A stretch of 64,000 nucleotides of DNA from Streptomyces sp. V1I1 (GTDB taxonomy: Bacteria; Actinomycetota; Actinomycetes; Streptomycetales; Streptomycetaceae). The position numbers were made by a program, and so were the translations under genes. Under the pieces are notes generated by a model. It ran no database searches. It was not told the origin of the DNA and was given only the letters and a program-made list of their open reading frames with translations. Position 1 is the stretch's first letter, and each line of letters starts with the position of its first letter. Location: positions 3,404,501-3,468,500 of the forward strand of contig NZ_JAUSZH010000001.1 in the NCBI RefSeq assembly GCF_030817355.1. The letters are read 5' to 3'. Below are positions 37,825-48,663 of the stretch, piece by piece.

Positions 37825-39513
37825 TCACCTCGACTTTTCCAGCAGGGCACGCGGGTTGCCCGCCCGTGGGTCCTGGGAGGTGTACTCCAGGCGGCCCTCG
37901 GCGAGCCGCAGCTTCACCGTGTGCGTGCCCGCCGTGCAGGCATTGCCTTCCTTGCCGCTGGACTTGCCCTCGGCGACCAGCTCCGTCCTGCTCGCGCTGC
38001 GCAGTACGAGGTTGTCCTCGCAGGCGAAGCTCCCCAGGGCGTCGAACTGGTTGACCGTGCCGACCTTCGCGCCCGTCTTCCCGGAGCCGATGACGATCGT
38101 GAAGGTCCCGGCGTTGATCTTGCTGCCGGCGAACTCGACCTGGAAGGGGCCCTTCCAGGTGCCGATGAAGGTCTTCCGGACCGCGTTCGCCTGCCCCTCG
38201 GGTTCGCCCGACGCGCTGTCCGACACCGACGGGCTCTTGGTCTTCTGCGGCCCGGCCGCCGAACTGTCACCCTTGCCGTTCCCGCCCGGGAACAGATCGA
38301 ACAGCACCGTCCCGCCCACCGTCACCGCCGCAAGCGCACCTGCCACCGCCAGGGCCACCGTGCAGCTCACCTTCCGGCCCCGGCGTTCGCCCGGCTCGCC
38401 GGACCCGGTCGGTACGGAGTCGGCCGTCATCGAGACGGAGAGCCGCCCGTTGGGGCTGTGTTGGCCCGGCAGCGACGAGTCCCGGGGCGGCTCCACCGGC
38501 GGCCCGAACGCCCCGACCGCGGCGCTGCTGAACGCAACCGGCCCTGACGCCACCGGGTCCGACGCCAACGGCCCCGAACCCACCGGCCCCGACGCCACAG
38601 GGTCCGCCTGCGACGGCTCGAGATCCAGCAGTCTGACCGCCGACCGGCTGACCTGCTCGACCAGCGGGCCCGGCAGCCATCCCGCCCCGACCAGCGCGGC
38701 CGCCCCACCCGGGGCCAGCCTGTTCGCGATGTCGGCGGGCGCGGGCCGCGCTGCCGGGTCCTTGGCGAGGCAGTCGGCGACCAGTTCGCGCAAGTCGCCC
38801 TCCAGGGAACCCAGTTCGGGCTCCCCGTGCACCACCTTGTAGAGCAGCGCGGCCGAGGAGTCGCCCGGGAAGGGCGCCGCGCCCACCGCCGCGTACGCCA
38901 GCACCGCGCCCAGCGAGAAGACATCGGCCGCGCCCGTGACGCCCTTGCCGAGGATCTGCTCCGGCGACATATAGCCGGGCGAGCCGACCGAGACCCCGGT
39001 TGAGGTGAGCGAGGCGGTGCCGTCTGTGGCGCGGGCGATCCCGAAGTCGATCAGCCGCGGCCCGTCCAGGGTCATCAGCACATTGGACGGCTTCACATCC
39101 CGGTGCACCAGCTCAAGACCGTGCACGGCCGCGAGTGCCTCCGCGAGGCCGGCGCCCAGCACCCGTACCGAATGGGTGGGCAGCGGACCGTGGTCGGTGA
39201 CCGCCTGGGACAGGGCCGGACCGGCCACATACCCGGTCGCCACCCAGGGCACCGGCGCCTCCGGGTCGGCGTCCAGCACCGGCGCCGTCCACTGCCCGCC
39301 GACCCGCCGCGCCGCCTCCACCTCACGCCGGAACCGCGCCCGGAACTCCTCGTCGAGCGCGAAATGCGGATGGACCACCTTCACCGCGACCGTACGGCCG
39401 CCGGCGCTGCGCCCGAGATAGACGCGGCCCATCCCGCCCGCCCCCAGCCTGCCGAGCAGCCGGTACGCCCCGATGCTCTGCGGCTCGCCCGGATCCAGCG
39501 GCTGCATCTGCAC
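37825..39513 (-). CDS. Membrane-bound eukaryotic-type serine/threonine protein kinase
   Basis: A 562-aa transmembrane kinase. The N-terminal catalytic domain (about 15-275) is complete: GRLGAGGMGRVYLG P-loop, Lys45, HRDVKPSN (Asp139), DFG (Asp157), SPGYMSPEQ. A linker with repeated PVASGP/PLASDP units (about 305-335) leads to one membrane helix (about 388-412). An extracellular domain follows, IGTWKGPFQVEFAGSKI onward, of about 130 residues without PASTA repeats, which may be the sensor. It is divergent from the esterase lipoprotein gene. The signal it senses is unknown. Confidence 0.92.
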   Translation of the reverse strand: MQMQPLDPGEPQSIGAYRLLGRLGAGGMGRVYLGRSAGGRTVAVKVVHPHFALDEEFRARFRREVEAARRVGGQWTAPVLDADPEAPVPWVATGYVAGPALSQAVTDHGPLPTHSVRVLGAGLAEALAAVHGLELVHRDVKPSNVLMTLDGPRLIDFGIARATDGTASLTSTGVSVGSPGYMSPEQILGKGVTGAADVFSLGAVLAYAAVGAAPFPGDSSAALLYKVVHGEPELGSLEGDLRELVADCLAKDPAARPAPADIANRLAPGGAAALVGAGWLPGPLVEQVSRSAVRLLDLEPSQADPVASGPVGSGPLASDPVASGPVAFSSAAVGAFGPPVEPPRDSSLPGQHSPNGRLSVSMTADSVPTGSGEPGERRGRKVSCTVALAVAGALAAVTVGGTVLFDLFPGGNGKGDSSAAGPQKTKSPSVSDSASGEPEGQANAVRKTFIGTWKGPFQVEFAGSKINAGTFTIVIGSGKTGAKVGTVNQFDALGSFACEDNLVLRSASRTELVAEGKSSGKEGNACTAGTHTVKLRLAEGRLEYTSQDPRAGNPRALLEKSR

Positions 39514-39714
39514 TCCCCCGATTGCCTGTTGCCCTGCGTTGCCTCGCGTCGCGTCGCACCTGCTGCGCTTCAGCCTAGGCCCGGCGTGTTCGGCATCACG
39601 AGGATTCCCGCCGCCACGGAGCGAACCGAACCGGGCGTTCCGTCATCTCTCCGGTCGTAAATCACACGGCTTGTCCGAAAACCGCTCCTGTGCCAGAACC
39701 CTCGGAGTCCCCCA

Positions 39715-40767
39715 ATGAAACGCCTGCCCAAGGCCCTCATAGCCGCCGTCGCCCTCGGCTCTGTCGCGCTCGTCGCCGGCTGCTCGGACGAGGGCGACCC
39801 TGTCTCCTTCGACGGGCCCACCGCGAAGGCCCCCGCCGCCCAGCAGTCGGGCGGCGGCTCCGGCGGCGGTACGACCGAAAAGGCGGCCGGGGAAGCCGCG
39901 GCCAAGACACTGATGCCGACCGGCCCGAGGGCCGAGTTCACCACCCAGAACACTCTCGACGACGGCACCAAGATCGGCGTAACCACGCTGGACGGCCAGA
40001 AGTCCGGCTTCCAGGGCAAGGTGTGGGTCTGGGCCCCGAAGGAGTACTTCGACCCCAAGTACGCGAACAGCGGTTTCCCCGTGCTGATCGCCCTCCCCGG
40101 CGGCAACGGCTACCCCAAGAACTACTGGATGGGCACCGACCTCAAGCTGCAGAGCAGCATCAGCAAGTGGTCGCAGGAGGGCAAGAGCCTGCCGTTCATC
40201 GTGGTCATGCCGGTGCTCAACCCGGACGCCAAGTACTACTACGACGGCAGCGACATACCGGGGCAGCCGAAGATGGGCACCTGGATGACCGAGGACGTCC
40301 CCGACTTCGTGAAGGCCAACTTCCGTACGTTCAGGTCCCGTGACGGCTGGGCCTTCATGGGCTCCTCGTCCGGCGCGTTCGTCGGCCTGAAGTCGGTGCT
40401 CCAGCGCCCGGACAAGTTCAAGGCCGTGATCGCCTCCGGTCCCGACACCGTCCCGGACTCACCGCTGTGGGCGGGCCACGAGACCCAGCGGCAGGCCAAC
40501 AACCCGGAGAAGCTTGCCAAGGCCCTGGCCGCCAAGCCCGACACCAAGGACAACGACGTCTATCTGGCCTTCCAGATAGGCACCAAGGAGCGCGGGATGA
40601 ACAGCCTCAAGCGCTTCGTCCGCGACTACTGCAAGGGCCCGGTCAAGAGCCGCCTCCAGGTCATCCAGGACGGCGAGCACAACGCCAAGACTTACGTGAA
40701 GGGCATGGGGGACGGATCCATCCAGTGGATCAGCGAGCACATGCAGGCCCCCATCCCCGCGTCCTGA
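39715..40767 (+). CDS. Esterase-D-type alpha/beta hydrolase lipoprotein
   Basis: A 350-aa exported hydrolase of the putative esterase family (antigen 85/esterase D fold). The lipobox is LVAGC (Cys23), and a Gly/Ser/Ala linker runs to about residue 60. The nucleophile elbow is FMGSSSGAFVGL, and the catalytic His is likely in QDGEHNAKTYV near the C-terminus. It ends 16 bp before the convergent mqnA. The substrate is unknown; mycolyltransferase activity is not implied. Confidence 0.85.
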   Translation: MKRLPKALIAAVALGSVALVAGCSDEGDPVSFDGPTAKAPAAQQSGGGSGGGTTEKAAGEAAAKTLMPTGPRAEFTTQNTLDDGTKIGVTTLDGQKSGFQGKVWVWAPKEYFDPKYANSGFPVLIALPGGNGYPKNYWMGTDLKLQSSISKWSQEGKSLPFIVVMPVLNPDAKYYYDGSDIPGQPKMGTWMTEDVPDFVKANFRTFRSRDGWAFMGSSSGAFVGLKSVLQRPDKFKAVIASGPDTVPDSPLWAGHETQRQANNPEKLAKALAAKPDTKDNDVYLAFQIGTKERGMNSLKRFVRDYCKGPVKSRLQVIQDGEHNAKTYVKGMGDGSIQWISEHMQAPIPAS

Positions 40768-40783
40768 CCCCGACCCCGCCTCG

Positions 40784-42009
<1,226 letters not shown>

Positions 42010-42213
42010 ATGGCTACCGGAACCGTCAAGTGGTTCAACGCTGAAAAGGGCTTCGGCTTCATCGCCCAGGACGGCGGCGGCCCGGATGTCTTCGTCCACT
42101 ACTCCGCGATCAACGCGACCGGCTTCCGCTCCCTCGAGGAGAACCAGGTCGTGAACTTCGACGTCACCCAGGGCCCGAAGGGCCCGCAGGCGGAGAACGT
42201 CACCCCGGCCTAG
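42010..42213 (+). CDS. Cold-shock domain protein (CspA family)
   Basis: A 67-aa nucleic-acid chaperone. RNP1 is KGFGFIAQD and RNP2 is VFVHYSAI, both complete; length is normal. The ATG at 42010 directly follows AAGGAGG with good spacing; an in-frame upstream ATG at 41965 would only add leader sequence. A terminator follows at 42255-42287. It is probably abundant and post-transcriptionally controlled through its leader. Confidence 0.96.
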   Translation: MATGTVKWFNAEKGFGFIAQDGGGPDVFVHYSAINATGFRSLEENQVVNFDVTQGPKGPQAENVTPA

Positions 42214-42254
42214 TCAGCCACGGGTCGGCGATCGCGAACGACTCAGCAGTACCA

Positions 42255-42287
42255 AGGAGCCCCGTTTCTTTGTGGATCGGGGCTCCT
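42255..42287 (+). terminator. Intrinsic terminator of the cold-shock gene
   Basis: Perfect 10-bp inverted repeat AGGAGCCCCG (42255-42264) with CGGGGCTCCT (42278-42287), loop of 13, followed by GCCTTT. It lies 42 bp after the stop. Confidence 0.88.
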
Positions 42288-42393
42288 GCCTTTCCGGCTT
42301 TCTGGCCTTTCTCCCCCACCATCACCGCGTGCGACACGTGCCACGATTGGGGACAGAGGTGTGGAAGCAGCGGGTCGAGCGGGAGGACGAGTC

Positions 42394-42798
42394 GTGACCG
42401 AACGCAAGCCGCCGGGCGTCAGCTTCGAGTCGTGGGTCGACAAGCAGATCCGCGAGGCGTCCGAGCGTGGGGACTTCAAGGACCTGCCGGGGTTCGGGAA
42501 GCCGCTGCCCGACGTTGATCGCACGTACGACGACCTGTGGTGGGTCAAGCAGAAGATGCACCGCGAGCACCTCTCCTACCTGCCGCCCACGCTCGCCCTC
42601 CGCAAGGAGGCCGAGGACGCCCTGGAGGCTGCCCGGCGGGCGCCGTCCGCGGCCGAGGTACGGCGGATCCTGACAGAGGTCAACGAGAAGATCGCCGCGG
42701 CGATCCGCCGCCCTCCGCCGGGTCCCCAGCTGGGGCTCCAGCCCTACGACGTGGACGCTGTCGTACGCGACTGGCGCTCCGGCCGGCCCGCAGGCTGA
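42394..42798 (+). CDS. DUF1992 (DnaJ-homologue subfamily C-like) protein
   Basis: A 134-aa cytoplasmic protein of the DUF1992 family. Its signature is FESWVDKQIREASERGDFKDLPGFGKPL, followed by helices ending in VRDWRSGRP. Eukaryotic DNAJC28 carries the same domain, but there is no J-domain here. The bacterial function is unknown. The GTG at 42394 is preceded by GGGAGGA. Convergent with the M1 peptidase gene, 15 bp apart. Confidence 0.85.
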   Translation: MTERKPPGVSFESWVDKQIREASERGDFKDLPGFGKPLPDVDRTYDDLWWVKQKMHREHLSYLPPTLALRKEAEDALEAARRAPSAAEVRRILTEVNEKIAAAIRRPPPGPQLGLQPYDVDAVVRDWRSGRPAG

Positions 42799-42813
42799 GA
42801 GTCCCCCACGACG

Positions 42814-44121
42814 TCAGTGGCGCGGTTGCGGCAGAGTGGGCAGCTTCGCGTCGTACAGCCACATCGTGAACAGCCCGTCGAGCGGATGCGAGGAGTGCCG
42901 CTGCGCGAGCGCGATGAACTCCTCCGTGGTCACCACCCCGTGCCGGTGACTCGCGGTCCACTCCCGCAGCAGCCTCACGAACGCCGCGTGCCCGATCACC
43001 GTACGCAGCGCATGCAGCGTGAGCCCGCCCCGCTCGTAGAGCCGGTCGTCGAACAGCCGCCGCAGGCCCGGGTCGCCGATCCGGATGTCCTGGCGCAGCA
43101 GGGCCAGCTTGGCCCGGGACTTGGCGGCCAGCGTGGCCGCCGAGGGGCCGCCGGACACCTCGGACCAGAGCCACTCGGCGTACTTCGCGAAGCCCTCGTT
43201 GAGCCATATGTGCCGCCAGTCCGCGACAGTCAGGCTGTTGCCGAACCACTGGTGGGCCAGCTCGTGCGCGACCAGGCGTTCGCTGCCGCGCCGCCCGTCC
43301 ACATGATTGGCCCCGAAGATCGAAAGGCCCTGTGCCTCGACAGGCACGTCCAGTTCCTCGTCCACCACCACGACCGCGTAGTCGTCGAAGGGGTAGGGGC
43401 CGAAGAGGTCCGTGAAGGCGGTCATCATCTGCGGCTGCCGGGCGAAGTCGTGCTCGAAACGGCTGAGCAGCCGCCGGGGCACAGCGGCCGGCTGCGGCAC
43501 CTGCCCGGCCTGCTTCACCTCGACGAGCTCGTACGGGCCGATCTGGACGGTCGCGAGATAGCTGGCCATGGGCGCCGGGTGCTCGTACACCCACGTGGTG
43601 GTGGAGGCGCTGATCGTACGAGAGGTGAGGGTGCCGTTGGCGACCACGGTGTACGGGGACGGGGTGGTCACCGCGATCCGGTAGGCGGCCTTGTCGCTGG
43701 GGCGGTCGTTGCAGGGGAACCAGGAGCGGGCACCGCTCGGCTGGGAGGCCACCAGCGCGCCCTCCTCCAGCTGTTCCCAGCCGAGGTCGCCCCAGTCGCG
43801 GGTGCGGACGGGCCGCGGGACGCCGGTGTAACGCACCTCGACGGTGAAGGCGGCCCCGGCGCGCAACGGCCGGGCGGGCCGTACCCGCAGCTTGTCGGCG
43901 CGGTGCGTGTACCGGGCCGGGCGGGCGCCGTCCACGAGTACGCGGTTGATACGGAACGGGCCGAGGTCCAGGGCGACCTCGGCCAGCTCACGTTCGGCGA
44001 CGGCGCTGATCCTGGCCCGGCCGGAGAGCCGGCCGGCGTACGGACGGTAGTCCAGCTCCAGGTCGTACTCCGTCGTCCGGTAGCCGCTGTCACCGTGCTG
44101 CGGCAGGTACGAATCCGTCAC
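42814..44121 (-). CDS. Short M1-family zinc metallopeptidase (aminopeptidase)
   Basis: A 435-aa M1 peptidase. The zinc site is complete: H286-E287-LA-H290 (HELAHQWFGN) with Glu309 in WLNEGFAKYAEW. The N-terminal beta-domain and catalytic domain are present, but the large C-terminal helical domain of PepN-type enzymes is absent. The GAMEN exopeptidase motif is replaced (VEAQGLSIFGAN). No signal peptide. It lies 55 bp downstream of the Pls-type synthetase on the same strand. Zn aminopeptidases of this kind (Pld) degrade epsilon-poly-L-lysine in Streptomyces albulus, so a polymer-degrading or self-protection role fits. Confidence 0.9.
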   Translation of the reverse strand: MTDSYLPQHGDSGYRTTEYDLELDYRPYAGRLSGRARISAVAERELAEVALDLGPFRINRVLVDGARPARYTHRADKLRVRPARPLRAGAAFTVEVRYTGVPRPVRTRDWGDLGWEQLEEGALVASQPSGARSWFPCNDRPSDKAAYRIAVTTPSPYTVVANGTLTSRTISASTTTWVYEHPAPMASYLATVQIGPYELVEVKQAGQVPQPAAVPRRLLSRFEHDFARQPQMMTAFTDLFGPYPFDDYAVVVVDEELDVPVEAQGLSIFGANHVDGRRGSERLVAHELAHQWFGNSLTVADWRHIWLNEGFAKYAEWLWSEVSGGPSAATLAAKSRAKLALLRQDIRIGDPGLRRLFDDRLYERGGLTLHALRTVIGHAAFVRLLREWTASHRHGVVTTEEFIALAQRHSSHPLDGLFTMWLYDAKLPTLPQPRH

Positions 44122-44176
44122 CCTTGTACGCCCTCTGTGTCTTTCTCATCGTGCGATTTCGGTGCCGCGGTCTTTC

Positions 44177-47100
44177 TCATCGTGCAGTTTCCGTGCCCCG
44201 CTCATCGCCTTGCCAGGCCGCGATCGGGTTCCCCAGCCAGCGGGTCCCCGCCGGCACCCTCTCCCCTCGCATCACCAGCGACGCCGGGCCGACCGTCGCC
44301 CGCTCGCCGATGACCGCGCCGGGCAGCGCGATGCCGTGCGGGCCCAGCGTCGCGCCCGCTTCGAGGACGACATTGTCCATACGCATGATCCGGTCATGGA
44401 AGAGGTGCGTCTGCACAACACACCCGCGATTGACGCTCGCCCCGCCGCCGACCGTCACAAGGTCGGCCTCCGGCAGCCAGTACGTCTCGCACCACGCCCC
44501 GCGGCCGATGCGGGCGCCGAGCCCGCGCAGCCACAGGTTCATCAGCGGCGTCCCGCTGGTGGCGCCGACCAGCCACGGCACGGCGAGCACCTCCACAAAG
44601 GTGTCGGCGAGCTCGTTGCGCCACACGAAGGACGACCACAGTGGGTGCTCAACGGCCCGGAAACGGCCGACCAGCAGCCACTTCGCCGCGATCGCGACGA
44701 CGCAGGCGACCAATCCCGCGGCGAGCAGCACTCCGCCGCCGCACAGCACCGCGAGACCGACGCCGATGCGGGATGCAAGCAGCTCGAAGGCCGCGAGGGC
44801 CAGTACGGCGAGTGCCGCTCCGCACATGACCGGCACGATCCGGCAGACCTCGACGGCCGCGCGGGCCCACATCAGCCGCTTCGGCGGGTGGAAGGTACGG
44901 CTCTGGTCGCCCTCTTCGGCCGACCGGGGCAGCTTCATCGGGGGCATCCCGAGCCAGGAGCTGCCCGCCTTCGCCCGCTTCGGGGTGGCGGACAGTACGC
45001 CGACCAGGCCGCGTTTGGGTACGGAACGGCCCGCGGCCGTCATCCCGGAGTTGCCGAGGAAGGCCCGCTTGCCTATCCGCGCCTCGGCGATCCGCAGCCA
45101 GCCGCCGCCGAGTTCGTACGAGGCGACCATCGTGTCGTCGGCGAGGAACGCCCCGTCGCCGACCGTCGTCATCGCGGGCAGCGCCAGCACGGTCGACGCC
45201 TCGACCCGGCGGCCCACCTTCATGCCCAGGGCCCGTAGCCACACGGGCGTGAACAGGCTCGCGTACAGCGGGAAGAGGTGCACCCGCGCCATGTCCATCA
45301 GCCGCTCGGTCGCCCACGCCTGCCAGGCGACCCGGCCGTGGACGGCGTGGTAGCCCTCTCGCAGGCCGATGCTGAGCAGCCGTACGCCGACCAGGACGAT
45401 CAGCGCGTACGTGACCACGGCGACGACCGTCGCGAGCGGCACGGCGGTCAGGGCGGCCGTCAGCGCTTCACCGATGCCGGTGCGGCCGCGCAGGAACAGG
45501 CCGATCACCAGCAGGCCCGGCAGCGCGGCGAGTGCGGGCAGCAGCCCGAGCGCCAGGGATGTGAGCGAGTAGACCGTGGTCCAACGCCGCCTGCGCAGCG
45601 GGCGGCCGTCGGGGAGATGGCGGTTGGCCTTCCCCTTGCGGGAGGCGGGCACGCCCGCCCAGCGCTCGCCGGCCGGGACCGTTGCGGTCACACCGGAGCC
45701 GGGCGCGATCTCGGCGCGCTTGCCGATACGGGCGCCGGGGAAGAGCGTGCTGCGTGCGCCGACGGTGGCTCCGGCGCCGATCCGTACGGTGCCGATGTGC
45801 AGCCGGTCGCCGTCGAGCCAGTGCCCGGACAGATCCGCCTCGGGCTCGACCGCGCAGCCCTTGCCGAGGCGCAGCATCCCGCTCACCGGCGGCAGCGCGT
45901 GCAGATCGACGTCGTCGCCGATACGGACGCCGAGCGCCCGTGCGTAGTACGTGAGCCATACGCCGGCGAGGCTGGTGGCACCGCTGAGTTCGGCGAGGCG
46001 TTCGGCCGTCCACAGCCGCAGATGGACGCCGCCGCCGCGCGGATACGTACCAGGGCGCAGGCCGCGCAGCAGCAACCGCGCACCACCCGCCGCGATCACG
46101 ATCCGCCCGGGCGGGCTGACGATGAGCAGCCAGCCGAGGCCCACCCACCACCACGACACGGTGGGCGCCCACGGCAGGCCGAGCACGTTCCCCAGGAGAT
46201 TGCTGATCGCCACCGCCACCACGCCCCAGCGCAGCCCGACAACGCCGAGCAGCGGCAGCATGAGAAGCGTCTGCGCGAATCCGGTACGGCGCGGCACCGG
46301 CCGCACCTCCCCGGCCTCGGGTCCGCCGGTGGAGGACGCGTCCAGCGTCCGGGCGAGCGCGCCGAGCGTCGGGTTCTGGTAGATGTCACCGACCGACCCG
46401 GCCGCGTACCGCTCCCGGATGCGTGACACGAGCTGCGCGGCGGCCAGGCTGCCGCCGCCGTTCACGAAGAAGTCCGCGTCGGGGCCGGTGACCGGGGTGC
46501 CGAGGAGTTCGGCCCACTGCCCGGCCAGCCAGGCTTCGGTGACGGTGAGTTCGGCATCCTCAGCCGGTGTGTCCACGTTCGGCAAGGGCCAGGGCAGCGC
46601 GGCCCGGTCCACCTTGCCGGAGGTACGGGTGGGGAGGGTGTCGATGACGGCGAGCAGCGGCACGAGGGCCGCGGGCAGCTCCTTGCGCAGCCGTTTCACG
46701 CTGTCGGCCTGGTCGAAGCCGTCGCTCTCGACGCCAGCACTCCCGACGCCTCCGCTCTCGACGCCGTCAGTCCCGGCACCTTCGCGCTCGGCGCCGTCCC
46801 TTCCGGCGCCGTCCCTTCCGGCTGCGTCGCTCTCGACGACATAGCCGACCAGCAGCTGATGTCCGGCTGTGGTGGTACGAACCGCGGCCGCCGCTCCCGC
46901 GACGCCCGGCAGGGCCTGCAACGCCGCGTCGATCTCGCCGAGTTCGATACGGCGGCCACCGAGCTTGATCTGCTCGTCGGCGCGGCCGACGAAGAGCAGG
47001 CCGTCCGCCTCCGCCCTCACCAGGTCGCCGCTGCGGTAGGCGCGGTCCCAGCTGAGAGCGGGCAGGGGTGCGTACTTCTCGGCGTCCTTCTCCGCGTCCA

Positions 47101-48193
47101 GGTAACGGGCCAGGCCGACGCCGCCGATGACGAGCTCACCGGTCTTGCCCATGGACACGAGGTCGCCCTGGGCGTCCACGACTGCGAGCTCCCAGCCGTC
47201 GAGCGGCAACCCGATCCGTACCGGTCCTTCGCCGGTCAGGAGCGCGCCGCAGGCGACGACGGTGGCCTCGGTCGGGCCGTAGGTGTTCCAGACCTCACGC
47301 CCCGTGACGGCCATGCGCTCGGCCAGCTCGGGCGGGCAGGCCTCGCCGCCGAAGATCAGCAGCCGTACGTCGTCGAGCGCCTCGGCCGGCCACAGCGCGG
47401 CGAGGGTGGGGACCGTCGAGACGACGGTGATGCGCTGCTCGACCAGCCAGGGGCCGAGGTCGAGGCCGGTACGTACGAGGGAGCGGGGCGCGGGGACCAG
47501 GCAGGCGCCGTGCCGCCAGGCGAGCCACATCTCCTCGCAGGAGGCGTCGAAGGCGACGGACAGCCCGGCGAGAACGCGGTCGCCGGGGGCGAGGGGCTCC
47601 TCCGCCAGGAAAAGGCGGGCCTCGGCGTCGACGAAGGCGGCGGCGCTGCGGTGGGTGACCGCGACGCCCTTGGGCTTGCCGGTGGAACCGGAGGTGAAGA
47701 TGATCCACGCGTCGTCGTCCGGCCCCGGGCGCTTGCCCGTGTCACCGACGGGGGCGCCGCACGGCACGATCGTCCGCCCGGCGCCGACGACGGCGCTCAC
47801 CGCGGCCTCGGTGAAAACCAGCTCGGCGCGCTCGTCGGGATCCTCGGCGTCGACCGGGACGTAGGCGGCGCCCGCCGCGAGTACGGCGAGAATCGACACG
47901 TACAGGTCGGTGGTCCCGGACGGCACACGTACGCCGACGCGGTCGCCGACACCGATCCCGGCGGCGGCCAGGCGCAGCCGCATCGTCTCGACCTCGGCGA
48001 GCAGTTCGCGGTATGTGAGGGGCGCGGTACCGTCGTCGACAGCTGATGCATTCGGGTGACGGCGGGTGGTCTCGTCGAGGATGTCGAGGAGGGTGCGCTC
48101 GGGGGCTGCGGCTCCCGCGGTGAAGAGCGCGGGCGCGGGCACCTGGTCGAGCAGCGGGTCGAGCAGCGTCAGGGACTCGGCGGCCACGGTCAT
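44177..48193 (-). CDS. Pls/PosA-family nonribosomal peptide synthetase (poly-amino-acid synthetase-like)
   Basis: A 1338-aa single-module membrane synthetase. Domains in order: an adenylation domain (about 30-560) with FTSGSTGKPKG, NTYGPTEA, YRSGD and TSGKVDR; a thiolation domain with DADFFVNGGGSL (phosphopantetheine Ser); then about six membrane helices separating three soluble parts rich in left-handed-beta-helix hexapeptides (around 860-900, 1080-1130 and 1250-1330). This A-T-TM order and length match epsilon-poly-L-lysine synthetase Pls. There is no condensation or thioesterase domain. The A4 core reads FDASCEEMW, giving Asp235, Ala236 and Glu239 in GrsA numbering. A repetitive linker (G-A/V-x-R/S-D-G units) interrupts the A domain near residue 545. 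ATG at 48193 (MTVAAESLTLL); the frame is open further upstream but without homology. Confidence 0.88.
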   Translation of the reverse strand: MTVAAESLTLLDPLLDQVPAPALFTAGAAAPERTLLDILDETTRRHPNASAVDDGTAPLTYRELLAEVETMRLRLAAAGIGVGDRVGVRVPSGTTDLYVSILAVLAAGAAYVPVDAEDPDERAELVFTEAAVSAVVGAGRTIVPCGAPVGDTGKRPGPDDDAWIIFTSGSTGKPKGVAVTHRSAAAFVDAEARLFLAEEPLAPGDRVLAGLSVAFDASCEEMWLAWRHGACLVPAPRSLVRTGLDLGPWLVEQRITVVSTVPTLAALWPAEALDDVRLLIFGGEACPPELAERMAVTGREVWNTYGPTEATVVACGALLTGEGPVRIGLPLDGWELAVVDAQGDLVSMGKTGELVIGGVGLARYLDAEKDAEKYAPLPALSWDRAYRSGDLVRAEADGLLFVGRADEQIKLGGRRIELGEIDAALQALPGVAGAAAAVRTTTAGHQLLVGYVVESDAAGRDGAGRDGAEREGAGTDGVESGGVGSAGVESDGFDQADSVKRLRKELPAALVPLLAVIDTLPTRTSGKVDRAALPWPLPNVDTPAEDAELTVTEAWLAGQWAELLGTPVTGPDADFFVNGGGSLAAAQLVSRIRERYAAGSVGDIYQNPTLGALARTLDASSTGGPEAGEVRPVPRRTGFAQTLLMLPLLGVVGLRWGVVAVAISNLLGNVLGLPWAPTVSWWWVGLGWLLIVSPPGRIVIAAGGARLLLRGLRPGTYPRGGGVHLRLWTAERLAELSGATSLAGVWLTYYARALGVRIGDDVDLHALPPVSGMLRLGKGCAVEPEADLSGHWLDGDRLHIGTVRIGAGATVGARSTLFPGARIGKRAEIAPGSGVTATVPAGERWAGVPASRKGKANRHLPDGRPLRRRRWTTVYSLTSLALGLLPALAALPGLLVIGLFLRGRTGIGEALTAALTAVPLATVVAVVTYALIVLVGVRLLSIGLREGYHAVHGRVAWQAWATERLMDMARVHLFPLYASLFTPVWLRALGMKVGRRVEASTVLALPAMTTVGDGAFLADDTMVASYELGGGWLRIAEARIGKRAFLGNSGMTAAGRSVPKRGLVGVLSATPKRAKAGSSWLGMPPMKLPRSAEEGDQSRTFHPPKRLMWARAAVEVCRIVPVMCGAALAVLALAAFELLASRIGVGLAVLCGGGVLLAAGLVACVVAIAAKWLLVGRFRAVEHPLWSSFVWRNELADTFVEVLAVPWLVGATSGTPLMNLWLRGLGARIGRGAWCETYWLPEADLVTVGGGASVNRGCVVQTHLFHDRIMRMDNVVLEAGATLGPHGIALPGAVIGERATVGPASLVMRGERVPAGTRWLGNPIAAWQGDERGTETAR

Positions 48194-48663
48194 ACAGCGT
48201 CCCGCAGGTCGCCCGGTAGAGGTTGGTTCCTGTGGATGACGGCCCGGTTCGTACGCATCTCTCACTCTCCGTAGGTCGTGTCGAGTGCGCTGCGAATCCC
48301 CATTCCGCGCACGGCAAACGGCGAGTTTATCCAGCGTTAACCCGACCCGCCTGTTGTGCGCGGCACAGGCCATTCGCTCCCGTCGGCCCGCCCGGACCAC
48401 GATCGAACGGCATCACCCCTGCTCGGAAGGGTGGATGGAGCCACTCTCCGGACGGCGTCCCGGCCCGGCGCCGACCGCCCGAATGTGGCGAAGGGCACTC
48501 GCCGGTCACCCTGCGTTCATGCGGGGCGGCTGTCCGACGCGTGCTACTTGACCGGCAACCAGAAGTGGCGTTCAGGCGGCGTGTTCAGGCGTACTCACAC
48601 CCAGGAGTGGCTGAGTAACCTTACTTCGCAGTAAATCTGCGACCCAGCAGGGGAGTCAGGACA
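48194..48663. other. 470-bp divergent region between Pls-type gene and maoC-like gene
   Basis: No credible gene. It should hold the promoter of the Pls-type operon on the left. On the right, 30 bp before the maoC-like start, is the operator-like palindrome at 48621-48634. Short ORFs on both strands lack ribosome sites. Confidence 0.6.
48621..48634. promoter_or_regulatory. Operator-like palindrome upstream of maoC-like gene
   Basis: TTACTTCGCAGTAA, a 5-bp inverted repeat with a TCGC centre. The same design, TTACCTCGCGGTAA, occurs at 50190-50203 in front of the TetR gene. A palindrome shared by a TetR regulator and its adjacent gene is the usual sign of a TetR operator. Confidence 0.7.

Noticed and set aside
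34838..38842. A 1334-codon plus-strand open frame over menG, mqnC and the kinase
   Set aside because: It runs antisense to four recognised genes, is Arg/Pro/His-rich and has no ribosome site.
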